NCBI GenBank assembly: GCA_021613535.1
Contig: CP075493.1
Location: forward strand, 16,120,001 to 16,184,000
Source of the DNA: Adineta vaga
Lineage: Eukaryota; Rotifera
Direction: 5' to 3'
Length of the DNA stretch: 64,000 nucleotides
Shown: positions 34,301-44,477 of the stretch, piece by piece
How positions within the stretch are numbered: position 1 is the stretch's first letter
Layout of the letters: each line of letters begins with the position of its first letter
Notes under the pieces: generated by a model
What the model saw: only the letters and a program-made list of their open reading frames with translations
Told to the model about the DNA's origin: nothing
The model's database searches: none
Translations under genes and position numbers: made by a program

Positions 34301-35451
34301 CAGTGCTGGCCAAAATTATAAGAACAGCATATTCCATATAATTGTTTGCTCCCTTTCGCGTACGTAACACGTAAGTTATTTAAAATCCTTTTGTGCTTTT
34401 ATACGTTGAGGTATGCCCTATCCGAATATGAAATTAAAAACTTTGATTATGATTGAAGAGTTCGAGGGAACATATACTTTCTTGAAAAAGTTGATTTTCT
34501 CCTGGCCAAATTATAAAAACAAATTCATAACTTCATCTATTCTATCCAAATTCACGACTGTTTCGAATCGAAAAAAATATAGATAGACGTAACTGTTAAT
34601 GCTGAACATTTCCATAAAAACAGTTATGGAAAATAGTCAAACGCAGAATTTATAGGCGTGCCTCATTTTTAAGCTAAAATGACTGAAAAATGGGAGTAAC
34701 ATCGATTAATCTGGTTCTCATACCAGAAATACAATAGATATCGAAATTTAAACGATAGATTTGAATAGAGCATCACTTTCTGCACTAGAAAAAATATTGA
34801 TTAGATCCGCATCTCTTTCTATTGTCTAGATATAGCCATCGACACTCTGAATTTAAGAAAAATTGCGTTTTTTGGCTTATTGTTCATGCAAAATGGAGAA
34901 ATGAATTCATTCGTAGATGCAGCTGGTTGGTAGAAAAATATGTAAATCTACCCAATATTTTTTCTAGTGCAGAAAGTGATGCTCTATTCAAATCTATCGT
35001 TTAAATTTCGATATCTATTGTATTTCTGGTATGAGAACCAGATTAATCGATGTTACTCCCATTTTTCAGTCATTTTAGCTTAAAAATGAGGCACGCCTAT
35101 AAATTCTGCGTTTGACTATTTTCCATAACTGTTTTTATGGAAATGTTCAGCATTAACAGTTACGTCTATCTATATTTTTTTCGATTCGAAACAGTCGTGA
35201 ATTTGGATAGAATAGATGAAGTTATGAATTTGTTTTTATAATTTGGCCAGGAGAAAATCAACTTTTTCAAGAAAGTATATGTTCCCTCGAACTCTTCAAT
35301 CATAATCAAAGTTTTTAATTTCATATTCGGATAGGGCATACCTCAACGTATAAAAGCACAAAAGGATTTTAAATAACTTACGTGTTACGTACGCGAAAGG
35401 GAGCAAACAATTATATGGAATATGCTGTTCTTATAATTTTGGCCAGCACTG
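34301..35451. mobile_element. Tc1/mariner-type palindromic MITE, 1151 bp
   Basis: It starts CAGTGCTGGCCAAAATTATA and ends with the exact reverse complement, and it is flanked by TA on both sides (34299-34300, 35452-35453), as for Tc1/mariner. Each arm is about 500 bp (34301-34799 and 34956-35451); every segment I compared matches. The central ~155 bp is unique. There is no transposase. Confidence 0.9.
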
Positions 35452-35453
35452 TA

Positions 35454-35991
35454 TGTGTATGCACTGTTCAATGTAATGTAGTTAGCTGAACTCACAGTCA
35501 ATAGAAAAAAAATATAGGTTTTCGTTTATAAACATGAAAATATGACCAAATAGTCTTCACAAACACAAGACTCAATTAGAATTTCACCATATCGTTTTAT
35601 TATACCAGTATGACTATGTATTTGATAATAAATAAAAGGAGTACCCTTGACTTCGTAAGAATCTGTCGACATCTAGCGTATGAGTACAATTGTTAGCATT
35701 GCTAGAAAATATTTACATCTATTAGATAAAGACTTACTGTGAGTAGAGTAACATCATTTGGATCTATTTTTCATTTAAATAAAATATTTCTAATGATATT
35801 GATAGAGAAAAGGCTAGTTCTGCAATTGGCTTACCAGAGAGGTCAATTACATTTATTTACATATGGACGTCGATTATGACTCGGCATTTTGAAAAAAATA
35901 TAATAACTTTTTCTAGACATTTTTTTGTTGATCATTATTAAAAGTGTTGAATATTTAAAAAATGTTTTTTTTCTTTAATTAAATAAATTAG
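35454..35991. other. No gene seen
   Basis: AT-rich DNA upstream of a disrupted exon. A pyrimidine-rich stretch ending in TAG at 35989-35991 could be that exon's splice acceptor. Confidence 0.3.
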
Positions 35992-36149
35992 ATGAAAAAA
36001 TTCAATGAGCTCACAGAGCGCTGTAGCAAACTTTATATGGATAATTTGGATAAATGTCTTCAAATCAAACCTGATATGAATGATATTTTCGTGGATGGAA
36101 ATGAATATACACCAGGATTAGCTGAATGGACACGTTCAGCGTTGTTTAA
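35992..36149 (+). pseudogene. Coding exon interrupted by piggyBac (left part)
   Basis: From the TTAG acceptor the frame reads a charged segment (FNELTERCSKLYMDNLDKC, then DIFVDGNEYTPGLAEWTRSALF) straight into the TTAA target of the piggyBac. Beyond the element a frame continues as SPYEFQSVFTSRDYVILCRSK (38550-38640) before a stop. I do not recognise the protein. Confidence 0.5.
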
Positions 36150-38540
36150 CCCTTTGACTTCCCTGGTATAAAAAAAGCTACACCTGTTTTTTTAATATTT
36201 CTCATAGTGTAATTCATAAAAATTAGTACATAATCTTTTGAAAGGATGTAACAGAAAGTGTTCTAGGATTTTTTTCGAAGTACCTGTGCCATATACACCG
36301 CCTTCACATAGCGGTATTTGCGATCTTAACACAAGCTAGTGTCGCGAAGTATTTGGATCAGTTGATGCCGTATATCAGTTTTACGCGTTCTTCTATATCT
36401 TTGATTTTCCTTTTCTAATGACGTAATTTGTACTCATCTACCTTCTATGTTCTGCTATTCTTCTATGATATTATATATGTATTCTTTCATGACGTCATGT
36501 TCTCTGTTGGATCTTCCTAGAACGTAATGTTCGAAATCTATATATAGTTACTGATTTTCTGCTATAATACATCTATATTTATCTCATACAATTAGTTTTA
36601 ACTGTTTCCATTTGATCGAACGTAATTCTAATATACAACAAGCACAACATGGATACTGATCAAGAAAGTAATGCAAGTGACTTACCTTTTGCTGATGAAA
36701 GCGGTTTTTATGAGGAAAATGAAAGTGATCTTGAAATAGATGAAGAAGACGTTATTGAAGATGAAAACGAAGAAGAAGATGATGATACTGAAAACAAAAT
36801 GGAAGAAGAACTTGAGTGGATTTGGAGTGAAAAATTTATACAAGACACAATTTTTTCTGTAAATGAAGTCAAAGGACACACAACAATAAATTTTACCAAT
36901 AACATCAAACCGATTGACATCTTCCACAAGTTCTTCACACAAGATGTTTATAATTTGATGATAAAACAAACAAATATTTATGGAAAGAAAAAATGGTTGG
37001 CACAAGAACAACCAAGTAATTGGCAAGAAGTTAGTGAAAGTACTATTCGTGCTTTTCTCGGTATATTGATAATCATGGGTCTACATCGATTACCTCGAAT
37101 AAATGATTACTGGTGTAGGAATAAAATATTTTATACAGAAATTATTTCGAATACTATGCCAAGAAAAGAATTTTATCGAATATTTACTTCATTTCATTTA
37201 TCAGACAATACAAAACAAAAACAATTTGCAAAAAGTTCAAAAAAGTTCAAATTATTCAAAGTTTTCGACTTCATACATTTACTCAAGACGAACTTTCAAG
37301 TGAACTTTATTTTGGGAACCAACATTTGCATCGACGAAAGTATGATCAAATTTAAAGGTAAAAGCTCTTTGAAACAATATTTACCTTTAAAACCGATCAA
37401 GAGAGGATACAAGGTGTGGTGTTTAGCAGATTCTTTGACAGGATATCTTTATAATTTCGACATTTATACCGGTAAACAAGAAACTAGACAAGGAGCATTA
37501 GGTGAAAGTGTTGTTTTACAGCTTATTAACAACTTGAATTTAGTGAATCACCAGCTATTTTTTGATAACTTTTTTACATCTATTCCTCTGCTGCTACAAC
37601 TAAAACAGAAGAAAATTGGAGCAACTGGAACGATAAGAACTAATAGAAAGTTATTTCCTACAGAACTTTTACTAAAAGAGAAACTGAAAAGAGGAGAATA
37701 TAAATACTGCTCTTACAACCAAATATCTGTGGTCAAATGGCAGGACAGGAAGCCGGTGTTTGTTGCAACTAATTCCTTTGATCCAAGAGAAACAGAAACA
37801 ATTTTTAGAGGAGAAAAAGATGGCTCAAAACAACGCATTATTTGTCCACAAATGATATCTAAATACAACAAATTTATGGGTGGTGTAGATTCATTCGATC
37901 AACGCATTTCTTGTTATTCGATTGACAGAAAATCTAAGCGAAATTGGTTTCGTATATTTATTTACTTCCTTCAAGCAAGTCTTTCGAATGCGTTGATTTG
38001 TTATAACGATCTCAATGAACAACATATGGATTATATTGACTTCCTCTCTTCTATTTCAATGTCGCTAATTGGTGATGTTAGTACAAGAAAAAGAAAAGGT
38101 AGACCTGTTCACTTTTCTGCTCAAAAGCTAAGACGAATTCAAATGACAACGAAGAACAAATCTTTATCAACTCAATTATTAGCACATATGCCTGTAGCTG
38201 GACCTAAAGGAAGGTGTGGATATTGCAGTACTAAAGCTCGACCGATATTTAGTAACATAAAATGCAGTTTTTGTGGTATTTCTTTATGTGTAAAACAGCA
38301 TAAAAATTGTTTTTTGTTATTTCATGAAAACACTGCATAAGTTTTACAATTAATAAACTTCAACAGTTAAAATTTCCGTTCAGCCTAGTAGAGTTCAATG
38401 TGACTTATATTGCGCAAATCGATTAATCACCTGTGATAACACATCAGATATATCTAACATATACTGTTATGTCTAGAGGAAGCTAATTCAGTGATTTACT
38501 TGAATGCAATCCAACAAAAAATAATTCGGAAGTCAAAGGG
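36150..38540 (+). mobile_element. Complete piggyBac element
   Basis: The tips CCCTTTGACTTCC (36150) and GGAAGTCAAAGGG (to 38540) are inverted. TTAA flanks both ends (36146-36149 and 38541-38544), the signature piggyBac duplication. The single transposase gene is intact, so the 2.39 kb element could be autonomous. Confidence 0.93.
36649..38340 (+). CDS. piggyBac transposase
   Basis: Intact 563-residue frame. Residues 1-55 are strongly acidic. The DDE_Tnp_1_7 domain follows: FLGILIIMGLHRLPRI, then CIDESMIKFKGKSSLKQYLP (first Asp), FFDNFFTS (second Asp) and MGGVDSFDQR (third Asp). The C-terminus ends in a Cys-rich cluster, GRCGYCSTKARP ... CSFCGISLCVKQHKNC, the zinc-binding domain used to bind the element's ends. 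The enzyme excises and inserts at TTAA without leaving scars. Length and residues are those of an active transposase; no stop or shift is seen. Confidence 0.95.
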   Translation: MDTDQESNASDLPFADESGFYEENESDLEIDEEDVIEDENEEEDDDTENKMEEELEWIWSEKFIQDTIFSVNEVKGHTTINFTNNIKPIDIFHKFFTQDVYNLMIKQTNIYGKKKWLAQEQPSNWQEVSESTIRAFLGILIIMGLHRLPRINDYWCRNKIFYTEIISNTMPRKEFYRIFTSFHLSDNTKQKQFAKSSKKFKLFKVFDFIHLLKTNFQVNFILGTNICIDESMIKFKGKSSLKQYLPLKPIKRGYKVWCLADSLTGYLYNFDIYTGKQETRQGALGESVVLQLINNLNLVNHQLFFDNFFTSIPLLLQLKQKKIGATGTIRTNRKLFPTELLLKEKLKRGEYKYCSYNQISVVKWQDRKPVFVATNSFDPRETETIFRGEKDGSKQRIICPQMISKYNKFMGGVDSFDQRISCYSIDRKSKRNWFRIFIYFLQASLSNALICYNDLNEQHMDYIDFLSSISMSLIGDVSTRKRKGRPVHFSAQKLRRIQMTTKNKSLSTQLLAHMPVAGPKGRCGYCSTKARPIFSNIKCSFCGISLCVKQHKNCFLLFHENTA

Positions 38541-38544
38541 TTAA

Positions 38545-39233
38545 AGCAGAGTAACTGATTCACCATACGAATTTCAATCAGTCTTCACTAGTAGAGATTA
38601 CGTTATTTTGTGTCGATCAAAAATCAATGCAGATGGTTAAAAAGTATTAGCATTTGATAAGAAGGATTGGATATAACGAAAAAACCAAAGTAAATACTAG
38701 AATATTAGATTCTGAAAAATTGGAAATTTTAGAAGATTCATTAGAAATCTGTAGATATCAAGATTTAATTACAACTTGAATATCAGTGATTTTATCACGA
38801 TTTCGGATATTTTTCCGTAGTTTCTATCGAATTTCAGCTGTTTTTAATGATTCGTTTTCTATCTCTTTTTTTGAAATGAAAAATCATAATCTGGAATCAT
38901 TTCTAATGATTTCTCCTTCAGAAATCATTTTTTCCCTCTACGTCAATGTATAATAGTACAATCAACATCAAAACCTACCTGTCATTTGACAGGTATATTG
39001 CTTAACATTTAAGCAATTATTTTCGTGGTATCTGATGACTATTTGTAATTACCAACATTTCAGAATTACTCTTGTATTTGGCACACATATGATCATAATC
39101 GTTATTAGGTTTGATTTCCCTTGACAAATCATATCGCACTAAGTTGCAAATGTAATTGAGAAATATTATTTCTTTCACTGAAGTCTAATCGTTATGCTAA
39201 ATGACGTTTATAACTTCTCGATTATTTCCGATA
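38545..39233. other. Right part of the disrupted exon, then gene-free DNA
   Basis: 38550-38640 carries the continuation of the piggyBac-interrupted coding sequence. Nothing else can be supported. Confidence 0.35.
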
Positions 39234-39600
39234 TGTACCTGTGACAAGTTCCTGGCGGATCTATATTTTCGGACAGCGTTAAAACTCGATCAAAGGAATT
39301 CCTGTGTTCCTGTAGCATCCGACAAGTTCCGGTAACAGTAATTGAACGGTTTTTCCCGGAATCTGGGGTTATGTGAAACTGTAAATTCCGGTAATTTCTT
39401 GACACCGGATCACACCGGATCTGACCGGTTCCGAATATATGTATCTTGCCGGGAATTGCCGGATCCGATAAGCGGATATCAAGGGAAGTTAATAGATTGC
39501 ATCGGAATCCGTTGACAAGTGGCCGACCGGATCCGATCATCCATTTAACAACGGATTTGATAGATCCCCAACAGGATCCGATGGACACGTTTTGACCTGG
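39234..39600. repeat. CCGGATC-rich patch
   Basis: About a dozen irregular CCGGAT/ATCCGG/TTCCGG words crowd into 370 bp and make the patch clearly richer in GC than its surroundings. A minus-strand frame of 135 codons is probably a by-product of the lack of stops. Spacing is irregular, so this is not a simple tandem array. Confidence 0.55.
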
Positions 39601-39881
39601 GACTGTGTAATTCACAAGATACTGTTCTTAAATAGCATTTTATCGCCAGTAAGTGGCTAAAATGTTTAATGGATTCTGCTACCAAATGTATGCATTTGTA
39701 CCGGTATTAGCTTTAAAATTTTCAAAAGAAAACGAATGATACAAGGTACGTATTCATTTACGCCTACTGGTAACAATATCAAACTATATGTGAAACAATA
39801 CAGATGTCTTTAATAATACCATGATTATAAAAATCAGTGAAAATATTTGACTATTTACACATTTTTAGTGTTTCAATCAAT

Positions 39882-40193
39882 ATGCATAGTTATCCTTTAG
39901 CTGCTTTCCTCTTAATATTCGTTCCCGGTTGTATTTATTCCAGTGAACTCAATCGTGACAAACGTTGTGCAACTTGTTGTGGCCCACCTCCATGTTGTAA
40001 CTGTTGTGGTTTACCAAAATGTGGTTTTAAATTCAATCTAACTGACTTAATTAATCTAACCACCGAACCAATGGTAATCACATCAACTGTCTCCACTCCG
40101 GTGGTTCGTGTAACTCGACCTCCAATGTGTCTCACGTGTTGTGGAAAACCATCTTGTTGTAATACATGTGGACTCGATATTAGATCTAATTAA
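39882..40193 (+). CDS. Small secreted cysteine-rich protein
   Basis: From the ATG at 39882 the product is 103 residues, beginning with a signal peptide (MHSYPLAAFLLIFVPGCIYSS). The mature part has two near-identical cysteine blocks, CATCCGPPPCCNCCG and CLTCCGKPSCCNTCG, joined by a Thr/Val-rich linker with possible N-glycosylation sites (NLT, NLT). The in-frame ATG 15 codons earlier would bury the signal peptide, and an AG acceptor lies just before 39882, so the later start is preferred. I know no such family. It is probably disulphide-rich and extracellular. Confidence 0.65.
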   Translation: MHSYPLAAFLLIFVPGCIYSSELNRDKRCATCCGPPPCCNCCGLPKCGFKFNLTDLINLTTEPMVITSTVSTPVVRVTRPPMCLTCCGKPSCCNTCGLDIRSN

Positions 40194-40960
40194 ATTACTA
40201 ATAGAAATTATTGACACATTCCGGAGTCTTTTAAATAGAAGATAGTCACTAAAGAAATCTATTTTGGAGTTGAATTTGAAAAGAATATGAAAATACAATT
40301 TATTTTTATTTCATTAACTCTTTGAGTCCCGGGTTTTTTTTTCAAAAAAAAACGAAACTTTTTAATAAAATCTCTACAAATGACCTCTATTCTTTAAAAA
40401 GTAATTCTGTTTTTGTCACAAATAGTCACTATTAGGTCATCTTTGTATGGTAGTCTTTAAAGCAATCAACAATACAAACATGTGTATCGCAGTCAGGAAA
40501 AATATATCGTGTATCACTACAAATATTATGCGATGCACAAGTGACTTATATTCTTCGCAGTTGATTTGATTGTGAGACTTACAGAATAAGTGCAAGAATA
40601 TGTCGAGTAGTTAGACGAAGAGGAGAATCTCTTATAGATAGTCTTCCAATAGTAGTTGATCTTTGTAGTTCATAGTTTATCAAAGTTCCTCCAGTTATTT
40701 CAAGCCTAAAATCAGATACCCAGATTCAGCAATCCAACACCGTATCTTACAAAATCTTGTAAGTTCCAACCATCCTACACAATCCTATTGGATTGATTGA
40801 CCTTGGATGATATGTGTTATCATCTAATAAAAGATAAAAGGATGTTCCAAACGATTAAAGAATATGTGTAAGGCAAAGTTGGGTTTTAGGCAAAGTTAAA
40901 CTTTAATTTTTCAGGTATTCTAACTTTTAATTTCAAATATGAATCTTAGTTTAAAATATG
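40194..40960. other. No gene seen
   Basis: 3' flank of the Cys-rich gene, AT-rich. No further feature. Confidence 0.3.
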
Positions 40961-41008
40961 TTGAGGGTGGGTGTGGGGTTACTACATGTATCTAACACCC
41001 ACACCCTA
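40961..41008. repeat. Fold-back with telomere-like arms
   Basis: TTGAGGGTGGGTGTGGGG, then 18 bp, then ACACCCACACCCT. Short member of the family. Confidence 0.6.
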
Positions 41009-41332
41009 ATGTTAATTTATTCTTCAGTATTATGATCATTAAATTAGGTATGTGCGGCGTCAGTGACAATACACTAAAACTATTACACTGATATGAGTAT
41101 GGATATATAAGAGTAGAAAATATACATTTAAATATAATTATTTCAGTATTTTAGTTCAGAAATTTGTATTTGATTTCTATCGAATCTACGAATAAATTTG
41201 ATTAACATTCAATTGATTTCTTCGCACTGTACTAATCGAGTCAAAACAACTGAAGATTCATTCAGTGCTACACATTGTTGACTATATTGAGCCAATATTC
41301 GACGTTCAAGGGATTATAAATATTGGACAATA

Positions 41333-42565
41333 CTATTGTAATTTTTGTAAATGATCACAACACCAGTAATCAATTTCATTAGGAGATGTTGATTTTGACA
41401 GCATCAGAGGATGTAGAATAGTGTACCGATCGAAACTATGTGGTAAAGTATACAAATAGATGGAAGCCCACTGTTGATCATTAATCCATTTGCACCGTAC
41501 AAACCATCGATGATCTCTTATCCAAAAATTAGTACTAAACGATTGAAGTAAAGTGTCAACATGATTCTCTTTCATATCACAGTTCCAACAGTACTCTTTC
41601 ATTTTCAATTGAAAAGTGTTTAATTTTGGTAAATGATTGACAATAATCTTTTTCCATTGATATCCATTTATTTCAATGTAAAATCTATCTCTCCTGATAT
41701 TCGTATAATGATCGGAGTTATACTCATATCTGCCGTATAACCAATGACGTATTTTTCCCAAATATGTATTCAATAACTCAATCGTCAAATGTCGTAAATT
41801 AGGCATACATGTCAAAAACTTTTCTATCGCAAATGAAGCATCACGAGCATAAAGTTTCAGTGAAACGATTGATTCTAACCGATATAATGAAATGTCATTC
41901 ATAAAATATTCATTTATTTCTATGGATAAATGTGTAAGGTGAGGTGTATGTATGATTAATCTTAACAAATCACTGAATTGAATATTCACAGACTGTATAG
42001 TCAAATACTTTAAATACGAAGACGTAATTGTTGGGGATAGATAATGTATTCGCCCATGAAAACTAATATCAACATGACACCGAATTAACTTAGGAATTTG
42101 CCAAATATTATCAATCAGCAACTGATATCGCCCATTGGTCAAAGACATATAACACTTATTGAAACGAAGGTAAGTTAGATGAGGAATAAAATGACATTCG
42201 CTGATGATTTCTTTGATAGTTTCATAGGATGACATATGATCAAACGAAAGTAATCGCAGGTTTGAAAAAGAACGAATAAGTAAACTTCGACAAAAAAGAT
42301 GTTGGATTAAATCTTGTAATTCATCATTATTTGAGAAGCGAATAGAAGTAATTCGATCAGGAAATTTACATATGTACAAAGAAAAGATACTTGAAAAAGT
42401 GTTCTTTGATATCGATTGAAAATCAAAATGATAATTTCGACTCGAAGAGAATAATAACGAATTAAATCGATTGTTGAGACCATAAAATGCTTGAAAAATA
42501 TGAACATCATCAAGAAATTCGAATAGATATAATAATATTTCGTTGGGGAATGATTCTAAATTCAT
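41333..42565 (-). CDS. F-box protein
   Basis: Intact 410-residue frame. Residues ~3-45 are an F-box (ESFPNEILLYLFEFLDDVHIFQAFYGLNNRFNSLLF), which in other proteins docks SKP1 in SCF ubiquitin ligases. The remainder shows weakly periodic leucine-rich segments (LRLLSFDHM, LTYLRFNKC, LKYLTIQSV, LTHLSIEIN, LRHLTIELL), presumably the substrate-binding face. Large sets of such F-box genes are typical of bdelloids. No intron is needed. The C-terminus may be shorter than in some relatives, but nothing in the frame indicates breakage. Confidence 0.85.
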   Translation of the reverse strand: MNLESFPNEILLYLFEFLDDVHIFQAFYGLNNRFNSLLFSSSRNYHFDFQSISKNTFSSIFSLYICKFPDRITSIRFSNNDELQDLIQHLFCRSLLIRSFSNLRLLSFDHMSSYETIKEIISECHFIPHLTYLRFNKCYMSLTNGRYQLLIDNIWQIPKLIRCHVDISFHGRIHYLSPTITSSYLKYLTIQSVNIQFSDLLRLIIHTPHLTHLSIEINEYFMNDISLYRLESIVSLKLYARDASFAIEKFLTCMPNLRHLTIELLNTYLGKIRHWLYGRYEYNSDHYTNIRRDRFYIEINGYQWKKIIVNHLPKLNTFQLKMKEYCWNCDMKENHVDTLLQSFSTNFWIRDHRWFVRCKWINDQQWASIYLYTLPHSFDRYTILHPLMLSKSTSPNEIDYWCCDHLQKLQ

Positions 42566-42777
42566 TATCTCTTTCCTAATTATTAGATTAAAAAATTAAT
42601 AATCTACAATAAAAAAATATTTTTTTTATTACTTAATCGATTTTACAATTATTTTCAGAAGATTTCCCTTATCTCTGTAAGTATTTCACAATTTCAAGAA
42701 AATTATTATCAGAAGGTCAGATTTCATCATTCTATCTAATTATGGTCAATAACTTCGTTTTACTCACTCAGAAATAT

Positions 42778-42836
42778 CTTGGGTGGGTGTGGGTGAGGGT
42801 GTGGGTGTGGGTGTGGGTGTGGGTGAGGGAGGGTGA
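42778..42836. repeat. Telomere-like TGTGGG array
   Basis: Eight to nine nearly perfect GTGGGT hexamers on the plus strand, the longest pure tract in the window. It directly abuts the minus-strand hammerhead. Confidence 0.8.
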
Positions 42837-42843
42837 GAATAGC

Positions 42844-42889
42844 TACCATGACCGGTTTCGACCTTGCTAAAGAGTCTCATCAGATGGCA
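42844..42889 (-). ncRNA. Minimal type I hammerhead ribozyme
   Basis: On the minus strand stem I pairs TGCCAT with ATGGTA. CTGATGAG is at 42883-42876. Stem II pairs GACT with GGTC. CGAAA follows at 42860-42856 and then the palindromic stem III ACCGGT, with the cut after C at 42850. The very short, loop-free stem III fits the dimer-acting hammerheads known from Penelope-like elements. Cleavage would leave RNA whose 5' end runs directly into CCCACA repeats. Confidence 0.8.
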
Positions 42890-42977
42890 AAGAAATCTGA
42901 GGATCTAATTATAGAGATACCAAAGAAATTTAGTTCGAACTGTTAAATTAACTTAGAACAAACTAATCTAATGTCCA

Positions 42978-43037
42978 GAAGGGTGTGGGTGTCGATGTTG
43001 TGTATGAGACGAAGTAATTATACACCCACACCCATCT
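42978..43037. repeat. Fold-back with telomere-like arms
   Basis: AGAAGGGTGTGGGTGT is matched by ACACCCACACCCATCTT, with about 28 bp between. Confidence 0.6.
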
Positions 43038-44477
43038 TGACTATAGATAGATCTTATACTCGTAAGAATTCCCTAAAATTTTAAACCTGAAATAATAATT
43101 TTTTTGCTTCAGTTATTGAGCAATAAAGAAACTCAATTTTTTAATCTTTTCTTGTGATATATCATATTTTTTCAATTTCTAATATGTGGAAACAAAGATG
43201 ATTGTTCTAGGCTAAATGTTTTAGAATATCCTGACTAGCATGAGATTTGTCTATAGTCAAGATCTCAGCTCAAGACTGTGCGATTTTCTGCTTCTCTGTA
43301 TGCTCTGCCCAAGCCCAAAACTCCAGTGGAATCATCTTAACTCGAGAAAGACAGCGTATAGGGACGAACTCTTTTACGGCTGAACTAATCTCACCAGGTG
43401 CCACTTATTGCTAAAGTTTCAGTTCAATCAGTGAGTCACACTTGCGGATCTTTCCTCGTTAGTTAAACTTTTCAAACCGTATACATGGAATTTTGATCAA
43501 AACATGTTTTATTCTAAAAAATTAATAGCTTCTAAGAAAAACTGTGAATATTAGGAAATATACTAAAAATGAAAAAAATTGCAGGTGTAGTGCAATACTA
43601 AAAGTATAAGAAAAAAGCTAATAAAGTGAAATTCCACGAAAAACATAAATACACAGAACTTCTTTGTTTAGAATTCATAAACATTTAGAAGTTCAAAATG
43701 TACGTGCTTTTTACAGGTGTCACAATATGACAGAATTATGAAGCTTGGCAAAAGTTTGGTTTGTCTATTAATTGAGAGATTCGTTGATCAGTTTGGGTTT
43801 GAGTAGACTAACTAAAATTATAAAAAAATTGTTATTGGATAATCATCATTTATTACTTTCAATCGAGTAAAGTCGATTGAATCGTAATGTAATAAATTTC
43901 GACAGATTTCTCTCATATAAATCGATTTTTATCAGTTAAATCATGTAAAATAATATCTTTTAATAATTTTCTCAAGTACAGAGAATAGCTTTCATTGATG
44001 AAATGTGAAATAATTATTTTAGTTGGTTATTATGTTTAAAATCGATTAAAATCCTTAAAGTCCATTGGAATCTTAATTGGTTTTAATCCAATGACGGGTC
44101 TAAGATCTTCGAAACGGAGAATGATTACAGTCAAAAATGACCTTTTGAGGCTCATTTGAGATAATATGAAGTCATCTCTCAGTCATTTCTGCTAAAAAAA
44201 TTAAAAAATTGAAAATATTTCCTTATCAACAGGGGTGATTGTACCCAGTGTCACCTAAGCTCGCTATTGGAAAGAGTTAAAATTAACTGTCAACTGATCG
44301 AAGAGAATTTCAACTTGTTATTAAGCTTAAAATCTATGAAACAGGAATTTCTGATAGGTATCCTATTTAACTATTATTGTAATTATTTATCCACAAATCA
44401 TCATTCGATTTAAGAATATGTTTAAAATATTACTACTTACAGTTAAATGATAAATTGCAAATTAGTCAGCTGGAACG
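43038..44477. other. No gene seen
   Basis: AT-rich intergenic region downstream of the phosphatase gene. I find no frame or repeat worth listing. Confidence 0.35.

Noticed and set aside
39208-39615. Minus-strand 135-codon open frame
   Set aside because: It lies entirely in the CCGGATC-rich patch, has no domain-like pattern and is probably open only because of local base composition.
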